A stretch of 64,000 nt of DNA, taken from the NCBI GenBank assembly GCA_030533445.1, contig CM060066.1, forward strand, positions 36,367,235 through 36,431,234, read 5' to 3'. Source of the stretch: Cyprinodon diabolis (Eukaryota; Chordata; Actinopteri; Cyprinodontiformes; Cyprinodontidae). The position numbers and the translations under genes are program-made. This document shows positions 1 through 10,900 of the stretch, in pieces. Under the pieces are notes generated by a model. The model was not told where the DNA came from and did not search any database. It worked only from the letters and a program-made list of their open reading frames with translations. How positions within the stretch are numbered: the first letter of the stretch is position 1; each line of letters opens with the position of its first letter.

Positions 1-79
1 ACTTTTATCGACCCTCTTTTTTTCTATTGCGCCACACGTCTATCGATCGATATCGTTATTGAATTATCGCCCAGCCCTA
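1..79. mobile_element. Terminal end of a hAT-like transposon, cut by window start
   Basis: The window opens inside a repeat rich in ATCGAT motifs that stops at CCCAGCCCTA, the inverted form of the TAGGGCTGGG terminus shared by other elements in this window (compare 13154-13264 and 34143-35262). The other end and the left target duplication lie outside the window, so family and insertion cannot be proven. No coding sequence is visible. Confidence 0.5.
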
Positions 80-1947
80 GCCTTTACACCTTTTGACAAC
101 TTGAGGCTCCCAGTATGTGGTAAAAGGCTGATTATATTATGATGCAGGACTTCATAACTGAAAAATAAAAACATTAAGGACACAATGAAATAAAGAGTGC
201 ATATAACTTTCCTCAGTTGACAGGAATGATGGTTTGAGTTGATCTGTTTTTTATGCAGATGCAGAATAAAAAGCCTCAGCGACAAACCAAATATTAATTC
301 AGTATGCTTTTTTTGATATATTATATATAGTGTCTTATGTCAGAGCCATTAAGCAGAACCACTTTAGTGATTTTGACAAATGCCAAAACTTACTGCATTC
401 TATTTTGGAAATAAACCTTTTGAAAGTCACCACCACACATACTATTAAGTTGCAATATATTTATCTCAGTTTTATTTATAGAGCCCTTTAAAAGAACCAC
501 AGCTGCAACAAAGTGCTGTGCATTCCAAGTAAAGTTAAAATTGTATAAAAACAACATCGAAGCTTAAATGACTAAAACAAATAAAATAAAGTACATTAAT
601 TAAAACAAATAAAACCACATAAAATAAAACAAACCACAAACACAGTTTATATCAGTTCCGTCAGTCAAAAAAAAAAGCATTAAAGTAAAGAATATAGTCA
701 TTGTACTGTGCTTTTTACATGCAAAAGCCAATACATACCGGACCTAATACCTATAAATAAACAAAATTAAAAGCTATTGCTTTCAGTAATTATTACAGGG
801 CCCAGATTTGTTACCTATTTAAGTCTTGTTTTATGTTTATGGTCACTTTACCCAAACAGATCACCAAAGAGTTCAAGTTGACAGCCTCTCTCAGGTTATA
901 TCAGTTTTAATATGAGCTATGAATGTTGATGACGGCCCTCCTACTTCTCTTGTTTTTTTGTTTTTTTTTAAGGGGAGTTTTGGTGCATGTCTGTTGTATA
1001 GCTTGAAATAAACAAGCAAATAAATCAATGAGAACAATGTTGGAAGCATCTCTTTGCTGTCACACTTAAATGCCAGGTTGTATTGTGAAAAATCCCATGT
1101 TTATCTGCTTTATTCAAGTGCAAATGAGCTCCAGATGTTTTTTAAATTACCTGTGTCAGATGCAGAATAAAAACAAATAATGTGAGGGCTGTCAGGGCTG
1201 TTTTTGATAGGATTCTAATTTTAGCTTAATCTTTTTTCCCCAGTAAGTCACTTGGTTGTAATCATGATCAATGCCGTTGTGATGCTTTGTTTCTAAAGAT
1301 GCGACCAGTCTTTCGTGAGTTATAAAGTGTCTCAAGCATTTTCTGGAACAGATTAATATAATAAGGGGAAACCCTATAATATTTCTTGCAGTTTGAATTG
1401 ACATTTTACCTGGAGTGATACCAAGGTCTCCCTTCCCCCTGTGGAATTTTGGTCTCATTTCTCCCAACTGTAATGCCATTTTCTGAGCCTGTATTTTAAA
1501 AGGGCAAATGTCATGTTTTTCTTTGTTGTTAAACCACATATTTCCCCCAATAGTTTGAGTCTAAGCTTGGGGAGAGAAGAAAAACATATATTGGCATGTG
1601 ATGCATTTAAGATTATATATATATTTTCATTACAATCAACACTGGAGACATCTGACCTTTGACTTCTGCCATATTGTTAAGTGTATCTATCGCCAATATA
1701 CTTCTGCATTGATCTGTTGTGCTTTAACATACTTCTATATGATTTGCAGCAATTCAGGCATTGTACCATTCTTGGTTAATTTTCACCTTAAATTGTCAAA
1801 AGTTGAAATTGGAGTTGCAGTGATAGGCAAACACAGGTTAACCTTTGTCTTTTTTCCACCAACTTTCCTACAAAAAAAAAGAAAATGCAGTTTAAAATAC
1901 TCAATTTGGTAAAGATTTTATTTCTTATTATATTTCCGTCTATCGCT

Positions 1948-2480
1948 GTAGATAGACGGATCCGTTCAGCTGCTCCTATAATGCCAAAGCTGCAGCGGTC
2001 TGTTGTGGTGAAGGGAGAGCAGGCAAAGTTCTTGATTTACCGGTAGCTCTACGTTCTTACCTACCTATGGTTCTGAAATCTGGATCATGACTAAAAGAAC
2101 GAGATCCCAGATAAAAGTGGCTAAAATGTGCCTTCTCGGCACAGTGGCTGGGCTCTCCCCTAGAGAAAGGGTAATGAACTCAGTCATCCAAGAGAGGCTC
2201 AAAGTAGAGCTGCTACTCCTCCACACCAAGAGGAGTCAGCTGAGCCGGCTCTGACATTTTTGTCGGATGTTTCCTGGGCGCCTCCCCGGGAATTGTTCCA
2301 GTAGGAGGCCCATGGGATGACCCAGGACACGCTGGTGGGACTATATCTCTGGGTTGGTCTAGGTGCCTCTTGGGCTCCGAGATTAGGGCTTGGAAGATGT
2401 ATCTTAGGAGAGGAGTCTAGGAGTCACTGCTGAGACTGCTGCCCCACGGTCTGGTCCGGATACAAAGGAAGACGATGAGA
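1948..2480 (+). mobile_element. 5'-truncated RTE/Rex3-like LINE fragment, degenerate
   Basis: Conceptual translation on the plus strand gives the C-terminal part of a fish LINE polymerase: VDRRIRSA, then KLQRSVVVK, then TKRTRSQIKVAKM, VAGLSPRERVMNSVIQERL and LLLHTKRSQLS, followed by DNA matching the usual tail (GACCCAGGACACGCTGG, then the CTGCTGCCCC segment). Frames change and stops occur, so it is dead. It begins abruptly at about 1948, as expected for a 5'-truncated retrotransposition product. The clade name rests on memory of similar fish repeats. A 9-bp perfect hairpin (1936-1944 with 1951-1959) sits on the 5' junction. Confidence 0.7.
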
Positions 2481-2680
2481 ACTTTTCTTTTCCCATTGGC
2501 TTGAGTCCCCTTTTTATTTGAAATTCAGCTAACAGCAAATGGATTTCATAGAGAGCGGGAGGAGAAAAGGCAAAGATCAGCGACCTGGGATTCCAGAATC
2601 GAGGCCTTCTTAGATGTAAGCATGCTTTACCCCTGATTATCTTGCTACGTTAGCTAAGTTTAGTCAGATTTTATGTTCAG

Positions 2681-3282
2681 CATGGGCGGTTCTAGACAGC
2701 GGCCAACGGGGGCCAGTGCCCCTGTAGATCATGTCCTGGCCCCTGTTGTGGCCCCTGTACTGAAAACATAAAACTCAAAGAAATTCCAATGATGATATGT
2801 GCTGGAACAGACATGGTTGCTTAAAAGTCCTTTGGATCTATTTCTATGATTTATTTATTTTTTTGTACAAATTCTGTTTTACTAGTTATTTAAAAACAAT
2901 AAGGTAATAGCTTCAGTGGTATTGAGATTGGATCCCAGTTTTCCACTATTAAATGTATTTTTTTAAATGAATAAAAAAGAATAGTCTAATTTTTACAGCT
3001 GATTTTCATCAGTTTTTCTTGATTTCTAATTCAGATTTTATAAAAAACTTAATTTTTAACTTAAGTTAAGTCAAAAATAGGTAAAATAAATATGATTTTT
3101 TCCCCCTAATAAGACAGAATTTTAATTCAACCTAATTGAATAGAAATTTTACTCATACAAATATCTTTATATATTTGAATCCCTTGTCCTGTTTTTTTTT
3201 TTTCATGCTTTTCTGTGGCCCCCATGAAAACCCGCTGGCCCCCTCATGGCCCCCTGGTACATTTGTTCTAGAACCGCCACTG
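2681..3282. mobile_element. Non-autonomous hAT-like element, 602 bp, with exact 8-bp TSD
   Basis: Terminal inverted repeats are CATGGGCGGTTCTAGA on the left and the reverse of CAGTGGCGGTTCTAGA on the right. Both ends abut the same 8-bp duplication ATGTTCAG (2673-2680 and 3283-3290). TIR type and 8-bp duplication fit the hAT superfamily. The subterminal zones are rich in GGCCCC/GGGGCC. The inside is AT-rich with no transposase, so the element depends on an enzyme from elsewhere. Confidence 0.88.
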
Positions 3283-5140
3283 ATGTTCAGATCTTCAAAG
3301 TTTTTTTTTACTTTGTTTATAAGTGTATTTACGTCTGCTTAAAGATTCCAAACTACCACTACAGAGGGATTAGTACACTAGTGGAGGTTTTGTTAAAATC
3401 GTTGACTTGAAAACCCTCAAAGAACTTTTACATCCCCATAAGGCGTTAAGTCTTGACATCAATCCTGCAGGGAAGAAAAGGGCACAAATAAAACTTAAAT
3501 GAGTGAACTAATGTAATATAGTGTGCCATAGTGTATAAGGCTGCTTATACGTGTCAAGTGTAGACCCGCTGAATCCCACTAGCACACTGACCTTTTATTC
3601 ATTTGGTGGGAAGACACAGGGGGCCTTAATTAGTTTCACAATAACACGTCTTCTAACCCTGCTCAGGCAGAAGGTTGCACTTATTCCTCAGTATACATAC
3701 AGTACGTGCTCTGTGGGTCTACAGTATGGTTTTGTAACATTGCCTGCCAAAAGGTCACCTTTCTGTGGTGTTATAACATACACATTGAGGCGAGTGGTGT
3801 AAAACAACCGGCAGAGCTGCAGTGATAGAGACCGTTAAACACATTTTCTTTGTAATTATATTCTGCTTTCATACAAAAAATGAAAAAGGGAGTGCACAAA
3901 GTTAAAGACCACAAGAACTGCTTCAATGGGACCAGTCTGGAAGGAAACACGGCTCAACACAGAATCATTGATTTAGAGGGTTTTTCGATTGTAGGGTAAA
4001 ACAGAGTAAGTACAGTGTTTATTGCAGACTGTAGCTCTTTCAGTGGCATTGTTCAGGAGGGAGATACTGCTTTACAGAAAAGCACTGAATGAGGCGTTAT
4101 TTCTGTTAACAAGAAAAAAATGCAATAAGGCAAAGGCTGTAATATCATCATACAGTGAAGAAACTGCCACAATGAGCCAGGGTTACTTTCTATAGGCAGG
4201 GAAAACGAAGAATGCACTAGGGTATTTGCACTAATAGCTCTGTGAATAGCACCAACCAGGATTGAGACGCAGCTAAATAAGGAGAGGTGAGCCAGCAGTA
4301 CTTTGTATGGCAAAGGGAAACAAAGAGGGTACATGAGGCTACTGGCAACAATACTTCTGTCAGTGGCACCATCTGAGAAAGATAATGCAGAGGCAATGAT
4401 CCAGCAGTACCTCAAATTAAGGAAAACTGGGAGGCACCCAAAGTTAATGGTGAGAATAGCAGTAACAGTAAAGTGCAATCAGTGTTCGACCTGGATCAAC
4501 ATAATTTTAGTTGTCTCGTTTCACTGGGGGGAAAAATGGAAGAAAACGTATGCTTCTCACAAAGGGTTGAGAGCTCCAAATGAGAAGCAGTCACTTCCCC
4601 TTTAATGTTCTTAAATGCAAGCCCACCTCCTTGAGTAGGGGACCTGATTCTGGCTCATTAGGAGCTGCAGGATGGATCCACACTGTCTGGCATAGCTTGA
4701 CATCTTGTGACCCGACAGAAGGAGTTTCAGGTGGCAGTGGCTCACTGCTTGTTCAATATTTAATTTGCACAGCAGGGATCCTAAGCTGTCTTCTCAGGGT
4801 TAATGGTGTGTGTCAGAACTAGCAACATAAACCACAAATCAATGGTTACTTTACTGCATTTTCCTGTTTATCTCTTTGCTCACTAACTGCATCAGCGTTA
4901 ACATCTCTTATTATGGTGTTGACAGTAAAATGAATTCATTTTTGTGATATTTATGGGTGAATCTTGATTTGTATTGAAAAAGCAATGCATAAAAAAAGCA
5001 ATAAATGTCGAAAATAAATCCTTTTGAAGTCTAACAAATCTAGTTACAGCTATGGTTGTCCGGGATCGTCCATCTCTTAAATGAAGAGTATAAATTTGTA
5101 ATCTAGGACAGAATTACATGACTTTTGTGTCCTTCCACAG

Positions 5141-5243
5141 ATGAAGACAGTTAGTGTTGCTCTGGTGTTGTGTCTCAATGTGGGAGTGGACCCTCCTGAT
5201 GTGGTCAAGACATCCCCATGTGCCAGGCTGGAGTGTTGGATAG
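5141..5243 (+). CDS. rptor: Raptor (mTORC1 scaffold), internal coding exon A
   Basis: This exon encodes 34 residues plus the first base of an Asp codon. It starts [16 protein letters not shown] and ends CARLECWI, a near-exact match to vertebrate Raptor starting at about residue 55. The initial ATG is not a translation start: it is preceded by a splice acceptor (ccttccacag) and Raptor has about 54 residues before it. The donor is G|GTGAGTG at 5244, giving phase 1. The segment is the first strand and turn of the Raptor N-terminal caspase-like (RNC) domain. Raptor acts in the cytosol and on lysosomes as the mTORC1 subunit that presents substrates such as 4E-BP and S6K to the mTOR kinase. Identification is from the protein family; exon limits are read from the sequence. 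Confidence 0.97.
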
Positions 5244-6453
5244 GTGAGTGAACCCTTCCTTTTATCATTCTTAAAAATGAGAAAAATCATCTTTTAAATG
5301 CAGCTTGAAGGGATTCCAAGAAATACGTAAATTCACGATAAAGCTGTTTTTGTTGATATTTTTGCTACCAGACACATGAAGAAGAAATAAAAATTGAACA
5401 GACATTTTAAATTATTTTCATAAGCTTCATTTGGATAACATGAGAGGCTTGTCTGACCAACATACAACAGATGTTACAGGTATTTGGCCTATATGTCTAT
5501 GACTGTTGACTGTAAAAGGCTCCCTTTGACATTTGAATATATGGGGAAGTTACGACATCATGTTTGCAGCCAAAAAAAATATGAACTAGTCTTTCTTTTG
5601 TGTGTGTTTTGTTTTCGTTCACCGCTCCACTGATATGTTTTAAGTCTGTATAAATGCAGGAAATGTCTAGCTGCATGATTTGACACTTTGAGCCATTGCT
5701 CCTCGCCATCTTTGCTCTTTCGGAGTATTAAGTTGACCTGAGTGGGCGTTGGTTCGGTATCTCTTAGTTAAGAGGATATCCGCAACCCACACTCTCACCA
5801 AATTGGTGCGCCCAGGCTAGCTGCTGGGGTCACTTTAGAGATGCTTCCTCACACTTGAGTCCAACAAACTGGTCAACTAAAAAGCCGTTTAGATCTTTTT
5901 TTTTTTACCTCAGTCTGAGACATTTACAACCCTTAATATCAAAGGGTTTTATTGAACGTTTTTAAAGTAAACAACAAAACCAAATACATAATTATGAGGT
6001 AAAAATTAAATGATGCAATTTTATTTACCTCCATGAAAAGGGTGAAAAAACATTTGCATTAGCCGCTTTGTCTCTGAAAGAGCTAAATATAATCTCACAC
6101 AGCCAACTTCCTTCCTAAGTAAGTTGTCTTCTTAATGAGGTCCAGCTGTGTGAATCTGATGTCAGTTCTCTGAAGGCCTCAACGGTGTGTTACAGGACAT
6201 TAGTGAACAAACAGCATTGAGGAACCAGTCAGGGAGAAAGTTGTGGTGATGTTTAAAATGCAGTTTAGAGAGCAGCGTAAGATGTTCAATCCATTACCCA
6301 GTGCCCCGGTAAAATTAGTTTCAGTTATGCCCCCTGTATTTAAGACAAAATTGTAAATCAGATTTTCATGATCAGAAACTGTCACTTCTAGGTCAAATTA
6401 AACTATTAGTCATGTTTACAGTTTTGGTTATAAATTATTTCAAGGGTCCTGAT

Positions 6454-7748
6454 TAGCGCTGCAACAACGAATCGATAAAATCGATAAAAATCGACTTTTA
6501 AAAGCGTTGGCAACGAATTTCATCATCGATTAGTTGTGTCGCACGATTAATGCGTCATCCGCCGCCGTCGTCATTGCCATGGGGCGCCTCCCCCATCCCA
6601 ACCCCGTTCTCCCGCAGGAGTCCCTCTCAGCGCTGCAGTCAGAACCAGGATGTTTACCTTCAGCGTCCAGACTGCAAATGAAGCGCGCATGCGCTGGGAT
6701 TGACGGCGCAAATTGGTCACAATAATTAAAATAGCCTGCGCTTTGTAAAGTGAGAAAAGTCGTAACAGACAACTTTTGTAAAAACAAATGAACATGGCAC
6801 GGAAGCACCATTGTTATGATGCAGCAGCTGAAAAGGAAACATGTTGGAGCCTTCGATGGCAGTGAGGAGAGCTGATCAGCAGGATGAGTAACCATGTTTG
6901 TTTCGTTTTAAAGTGGGGAAACGTAACGTTAGTTTCTCAGGTAGCTCATCTGATGCTTTCCTTACTGTGTTAGTAGGTTACAGACAGTGATAAGGTTGGC
7001 TACTTATTTTACTTTTAATTTCATTTGAATTAGCTTAAGCAGCGTTTATATTTACTTTATAAATAAATTAACTTGCAAATTATGAGGGCAAGGCTTTTAA
7101 AGTTTAAATCTTCTGGCAAAGATAAAGTAAAGAAGATCCTGCAATTAATGGAAGTAAAGCAGAATAAAATCCAGCAAGATCAGTAATATGTCAATTAATT
7201 ATATGCCACATTTCCATGTAAATATCTGTCTTTGGAGGATGTGTTTTTTAGCACCCCTAGTTCTCTCATTTTTATTCCAAATACAATTTATAATTTGAAT
7301 CACAGGGCTATTTTTATCTCTATGGTTAAGTATTTTCTCAAGTAGCAACTTTAACTGCTATACTTTCCTGTCTTAAAAGGCAGAACTCTTCTAGTCTAAA
7401 AAAAAACTCATTTGTTGAAATGGCGGGACCTATTGTTTGAGCCCCTTAGGGGCTTTTAAAAACAAAAATGTCTTTTTTTGCGCTTTATGAAACAAAGTAG
7501 CCTATATTTTGTGGATGTACAGCTACATTTCTCATGTAAGTTTGCGTAGTTTTAACACAAACATTTATTTTTCATATTGCACCAGTACAGTTTATGAGCA
7601 ACCTGTGTGCTTGTTTGTTCTGTCTAAAATGTTTATTCTGGAATAAAGAGGTTAATATAAATAATATTTTTTGTCCGATTCATCGATTAATCGAAAAAAT
7701 AATCGGCCGATTCATCGATTTTTAAAATAATCGTTAGTTGCAGCCCTA
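6454..7748. mobile_element. Non-autonomous hAT element, copy 1 (1,295 bp), exact 8-bp TSD
   Basis: The left end is TAGCGCTGCAAC and the right end GTTGCAGCCCTA. Both are flanked by GTCCTGAT (6446-6453 and 7749-7756), an exact 8-bp duplication typical of hAT. Subterminal zones carry many ATCGAT/ATCGATTA motifs, possible transposase-binding repeats. Open frames inside (for example 6530-6895 minus) resemble no transposase I know and are mirrored in copy 2 with disruptions. Its inverted relative lies at 15725-16926. Relative to that copy it lacks a block of about 220 bp after the GCCGCCGTCGTC region but keeps about 190 bp near 7255-7435 that copy 2 lacks. Confidence 0.9.
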
Positions 7749-8530
7749 GTCCTGATCAATATTGAATATTGCTCTGATATAAGCCAAAAAAATAATATAT
7801 CAGCCTGCATCTAAAATATCCAATATTGTCATGCTGATAGAAACACTGCTTCTCTTTAAAGTTGCTGCAAACCAATGATTAATACTATACGGGTCAATTG
7901 TTCTCATACCTATTTTGTATTGTTCTCCGTTTTAGTAATATCACTTGATCAAGCATTTTCTTACAGTATACGTTATCAAATGAGCAATAAAAGCATGTAT
8001 GATTCATACAAATATTGTATCGGTCAATTCTGGTGGCTGCAATATTTGTATCTTATCGGAAATAAAAAAGTTAGATCTGGACAGCCTGGTAATAAGCTTC
8101 ATATGAGGATAGAATCACAGTTTTTAGACCCCCGGTGCAAGCTGCAGCCTCTGTTGCTACAGTCACTACTACTACTCCATCAATTAGTGCCCTGTTATTT
8201 ATTCCTTTTCATTCCATTTCTTTGTTCTGTCCTCTCATAAACAAACAGCGGCCCCACTCTAGCCCCCCTGTTAGTTTTGGTCACGACCTTGGTGTCCTAA
8301 ATGGTAGTTACGGCTCTGCGCCTGGGTCTCAACAAAGCAGCAAGGTGAACGAGAGAGCGCAGCTTGTCAAACCGACGCGCACGCCCAGAAAATCTGACAT
8401 AAATCACTCTCTCGCTATCTAACGGAACCTATAGAGGCAACTGCAGTAAATATACATCTTTGAATCCAGTTTTTTTTTACATTTTTTTGGGTCATTGAAT
8501 AATGTTATATATCGTTATATAAGTTTATTT

Positions 8531-8882
8531 TATGGCTGCAACTAACGATTATTCTAACAATTATTTTTTTCAATTAATCAAATAATAATTGGATAGCAAA
8601 AGATTAAGAATATTTTTTGTAGAATTAAACCAGGTGAGACTAAAACTTTTCCACTTCAGGAGTTCCGGGTAGAGCATATTGACAGAAGAAAAAGTACTTT
8701 TTTAATCTTAAATGCAAAATATTTATAAATGTTTGTACAATTTTGGTATAATCTATGTGGTTTGCTCTGTCAGCTAAAGGAATGTTTTAGTTTCTATTGT
8801 CCAGTTAATGATTAATCGATTAATAAATTAGTTGACGGTTATTTCAAATATCGATTAATCCAACTAATTTTTTTTAGCCCTA
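8531..8882. mobile_element. Short hAT-like MITE (352 bp)
   Basis: The ends are TATGGCTGCAACTAACG and TTAGCCCTA, with ATTAATCGATTAAT motifs next to both. The flanks GTTTATTT (8523-8530) and GCTGATTT (8883-8890) agree at 6 of 8 positions, consistent with an old 8-bp duplication. An internal block around CCACTTCAGGAGTTC recurs in the copies at 53386-53772 and 58332-58640, so this is a family dispersed through the locus. It is non-coding. Confidence 0.8.
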
Positions 8883-9155
8883 GCTGATTTATAAGGCATA
8901 TTTTTGAAGATTTTTTAATACTGTTTAAAACAAATGAACTAATCTTTCATTTTTCTTCAGTTTTTGTGTGCTTTCTTCATTGTTTTAGACTTGAGTTGCT
9001 GATCTCATAGTGTTTTTAAAAATGATTTCAATATAGAATTGATATCTGCATATGTGATAGTATTGTGCATCTGGCCTGTGTGTACATGCTTGTATGTGTG
9101 TGTGTGTAAGTAGGAGACTGCATTGTGTTTTGACTGCGTTTGTTTTTCCTGTCAG

Positions 9156-9238
9156 ATCCTCTGTCAACGAGTCCACAGAAAGCCCTGGAGACCATCGGGG
9201 CAAACTTGCAGAAGCAGTATGAAAACTGGCAGCCCAGG
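9156..9238 (+). CDS. rptor: Raptor, internal coding exon B
   Basis: The acceptor is tgtcag|AT, the donor AGG|GTGAGTGG. The two leading bases complete the Asp codon begun in exon A; then 27 residues follow, PLSTSPQKALETIGANLQ through KQYENWQPR. This matches the segment of the Raptor RNC domain before the caspase-like His motif. The exon ends in phase 0. Most divergence from the human sequence I remember is in the PLSTSPQ stretch (human has SMGP there). The neighbouring introns are very unequal, 3.9 kb upstream and 33 kb downstream. The role is structural, as part of the fold that packs against the armadillo region and helps form the groove that receives the TOS motif of substrates. High confidence. 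Confidence 0.97.
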
Positions 9239-9282
9239 GTGAGTGGAAAAAGTCTCTTCATTTTACTGGGTGTTAGCCAGAG

Positions 9283-9545
9283 CTACATTGGCCACACACA
9301 CATACTTGTTCTGCTATATCTAGTGAGGACCATGTGTTTGACTCCGATTGACTTCCAATTATTTTCAGTCATTTTCAACCCTTTCTATGCCCTAACCCTA
9401 AAGCTAACCTTTAAGAATACATACCTCACCCTAACTCAATTGACGCCTTAGCCCTAAACTTAACCGTTGGAAAAATAGCTTTTGAGGACCAGCAAAATGT
9501 CCTCACTTTGCAACAACTGGTCCTCAATCTCATGGGGAAATTTGA
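9283..9545. repeat. Dispersed repeat with CACACA start and GTCCTCA/GGTCCTC motifs
   Basis: The segment begins with a CACACACACAT run and reads through TTGACTTCCAATTATTTTC, CCCTAACCCTAAAGC and a TGGTCCTCA block. The same order of motifs (CA run, GACTTCCATTCATTT, CCTAACCTTTACC, TGGTCCCCACAAG) occurs at about 43270-43550, so both belong to one family. No TIR or coding sequence is clear. Confidence 0.5.
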
Positions 9546-10539
9546 AAAATAAATCGTAGCACAAAAACATTTAAACTCTGTCTTGTATTGTCTCTTTTTA
9601 TCCAGCATGCTCATCATTATTTGGATATTTAATCCTCTCTACCATCTCTCATAAATATGTAGCTAATTTAAAAGATTTATTAAGGTCTGAGATCATCAAC
9701 AGGCTATTTTTTGTTTTGTTTTAGACAAAAGACTACCCATGCAATTTTTGTCAACAAAACTGAATTGAGTATTTTTTTTATGTATTCATGTTGATGCAGG
9801 ACTAATTTTCCCTCATTTAATTTAAACCTTTGGTTTGTGAAAGCCCTGTTTTCCCTCTGTGACTGTTTCAAAACAGATTTCAAATACAGTTTAAAGTTGA
9901 TGCAAATATGGCTTCACAATCAATTGCAAATTTCAAACCACAGAGGTTCTCAACTTTTTGGTCTTTAACAAGAGTATGACACTAACTTTCTTCCTCCAGT
10001 GCTTTAGATGGAAGTAAAGGGATTGAACTGGGTTTTTAATCACAAAGAAAGGAGGAGACAGTTGCTGCTAGTGTGCAGCGCAATGGATGGGACTTAAAAA
10101 TAAACACAACGATGTGGTAAGATGCAACAAGGGAGTCTTGACAAGAGGGCATTTAAGGCCATGAAAACATTATCACCCTAAAGCTAAACATGTTAAAACT
10201 TGTAGTAACTGCAGAGGAAAACAGAAATTAAAATTGCAATTTTGGTTAAAAACAAGTAAAGAAACCCTGAATCCATTTAAAGCAATAGCTGTATAATGTT
10301 TAAAACTATAAAATGGTCATACTTAAAACATTAACAATGCATCTTACAGCCAAACTAATAGTTTTCTAATAATTTCCCTGGTATCTGAGTTCAGTGTTCC
10401 TAAATGTATATTTTTCCATGGAGTAAGATAAGAAAACATTTTCCTATCTCCATTGTATCTTTCCCACCACTATTACTGACTAAAGAGAATTTTCAAATGT
10501 TTGAATCTTGTTGGGCGTGTTTCTGAAAGCCGTTCGGCT

Positions 10540-10900
10540 GACCAATAGAAATAAAAATGAAAAATCCAATCAAGAGGGAGGCAGAAATGGAAACACGTGA
10601 CTGTTTGGTGTGACGGTTCAGAAGAAATGCATAAGGTAAGAGGAGGTGGAGGAAGAACGACTCCAGAGACGGAGCCGGGAAAGAAATGTGAGCTCGGGTT
10701 CGGTTGAACCGAGAGGTCAGCAGCAAATGGTTGTAGGAGCCCAGGAGGAGGAGGAGGAGTGGGAGGGTGAGAAAGCTGTTCCTGTTTCCAGCCTGAGGAT
10801 TCAGAGCTCTGCAGAATCACGACGGAGAGCAGATTTCGCCAACACACCTTACATAAAGTGTTCGAGAAAGTAAATCAGTTATGCTGTGGTTATTAATCGC
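10540..10900 (+). promoter_or_regulatory. Candidate intronic promoter or enhancer
   Basis: Two CCAAT boxes (10542-10546, 10566-10570) and a CACGTG E-box (10594-10599) lie within 58 bp. Just downstream is a patch richer in G, C and CpG than the surrounding intron (about 10620-10860). An ATG at 10627 followed by AAG|GTAAG (donor at 10636) could form a tiny first exon. NF-Y and bHLH factors bind such boxes in known promoters; that this one is active is inference only. It could instead be an unrecognised repeat. Confidence 0.3.

Larger units (their letters stand above)
1..5140 (+). other. rptor: Intron of rptor (3' part, upstream of the first visible exon)
   Basis: No rptor coding sequence is found here. 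The exon for the Raptor N-terminal tail (about 54 residues in vertebrates) must lie upstream of the window. The segment ends in a pyrimidine-rich tract and AG at 5139-5140. It contains a hAT end (1-79), an LINE fragment (about 1948-2480) and a hAT MITE (2681-3282). Stretches 80-1930 and 3291-5140 hold only AT-rich intronic DNA and short open frames (for example 1192-1539 and 4053-4478 on the minus strand) that I do not recognise. Confidence 0.85.
5244..9155 (+). other. rptor: Intron of rptor between exons A and B (3.9 kb)
   Basis: GT (5244) to AG (9155), inserted after the first base of an Asp codon. It holds a 1,295-bp hAT element (6454-7748) and a 352-bp hAT-like MITE (8531-8882). The stretches 5244-6440 and 7757-8520 show no gene or repeat I can name. 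A short TG-rich run lies at about 9075-9107, just before exon B. Confidence 0.93.

Noticed and set aside
5141..5143. ATG at the start of exon A as a possible rptor start codon
   Set aside because: A splice acceptor directly precedes it and vertebrate Raptor has about 54 residues before this Met, so it is internal.
6530..6895. 121-codon minus-strand frame inside hAT copy 1, and its relative at 16354-16602
   Set aside because: It overlaps frames on the other strand, is broken differently in the two copies, and resembles no transposase; treated as non-coding element sequence.
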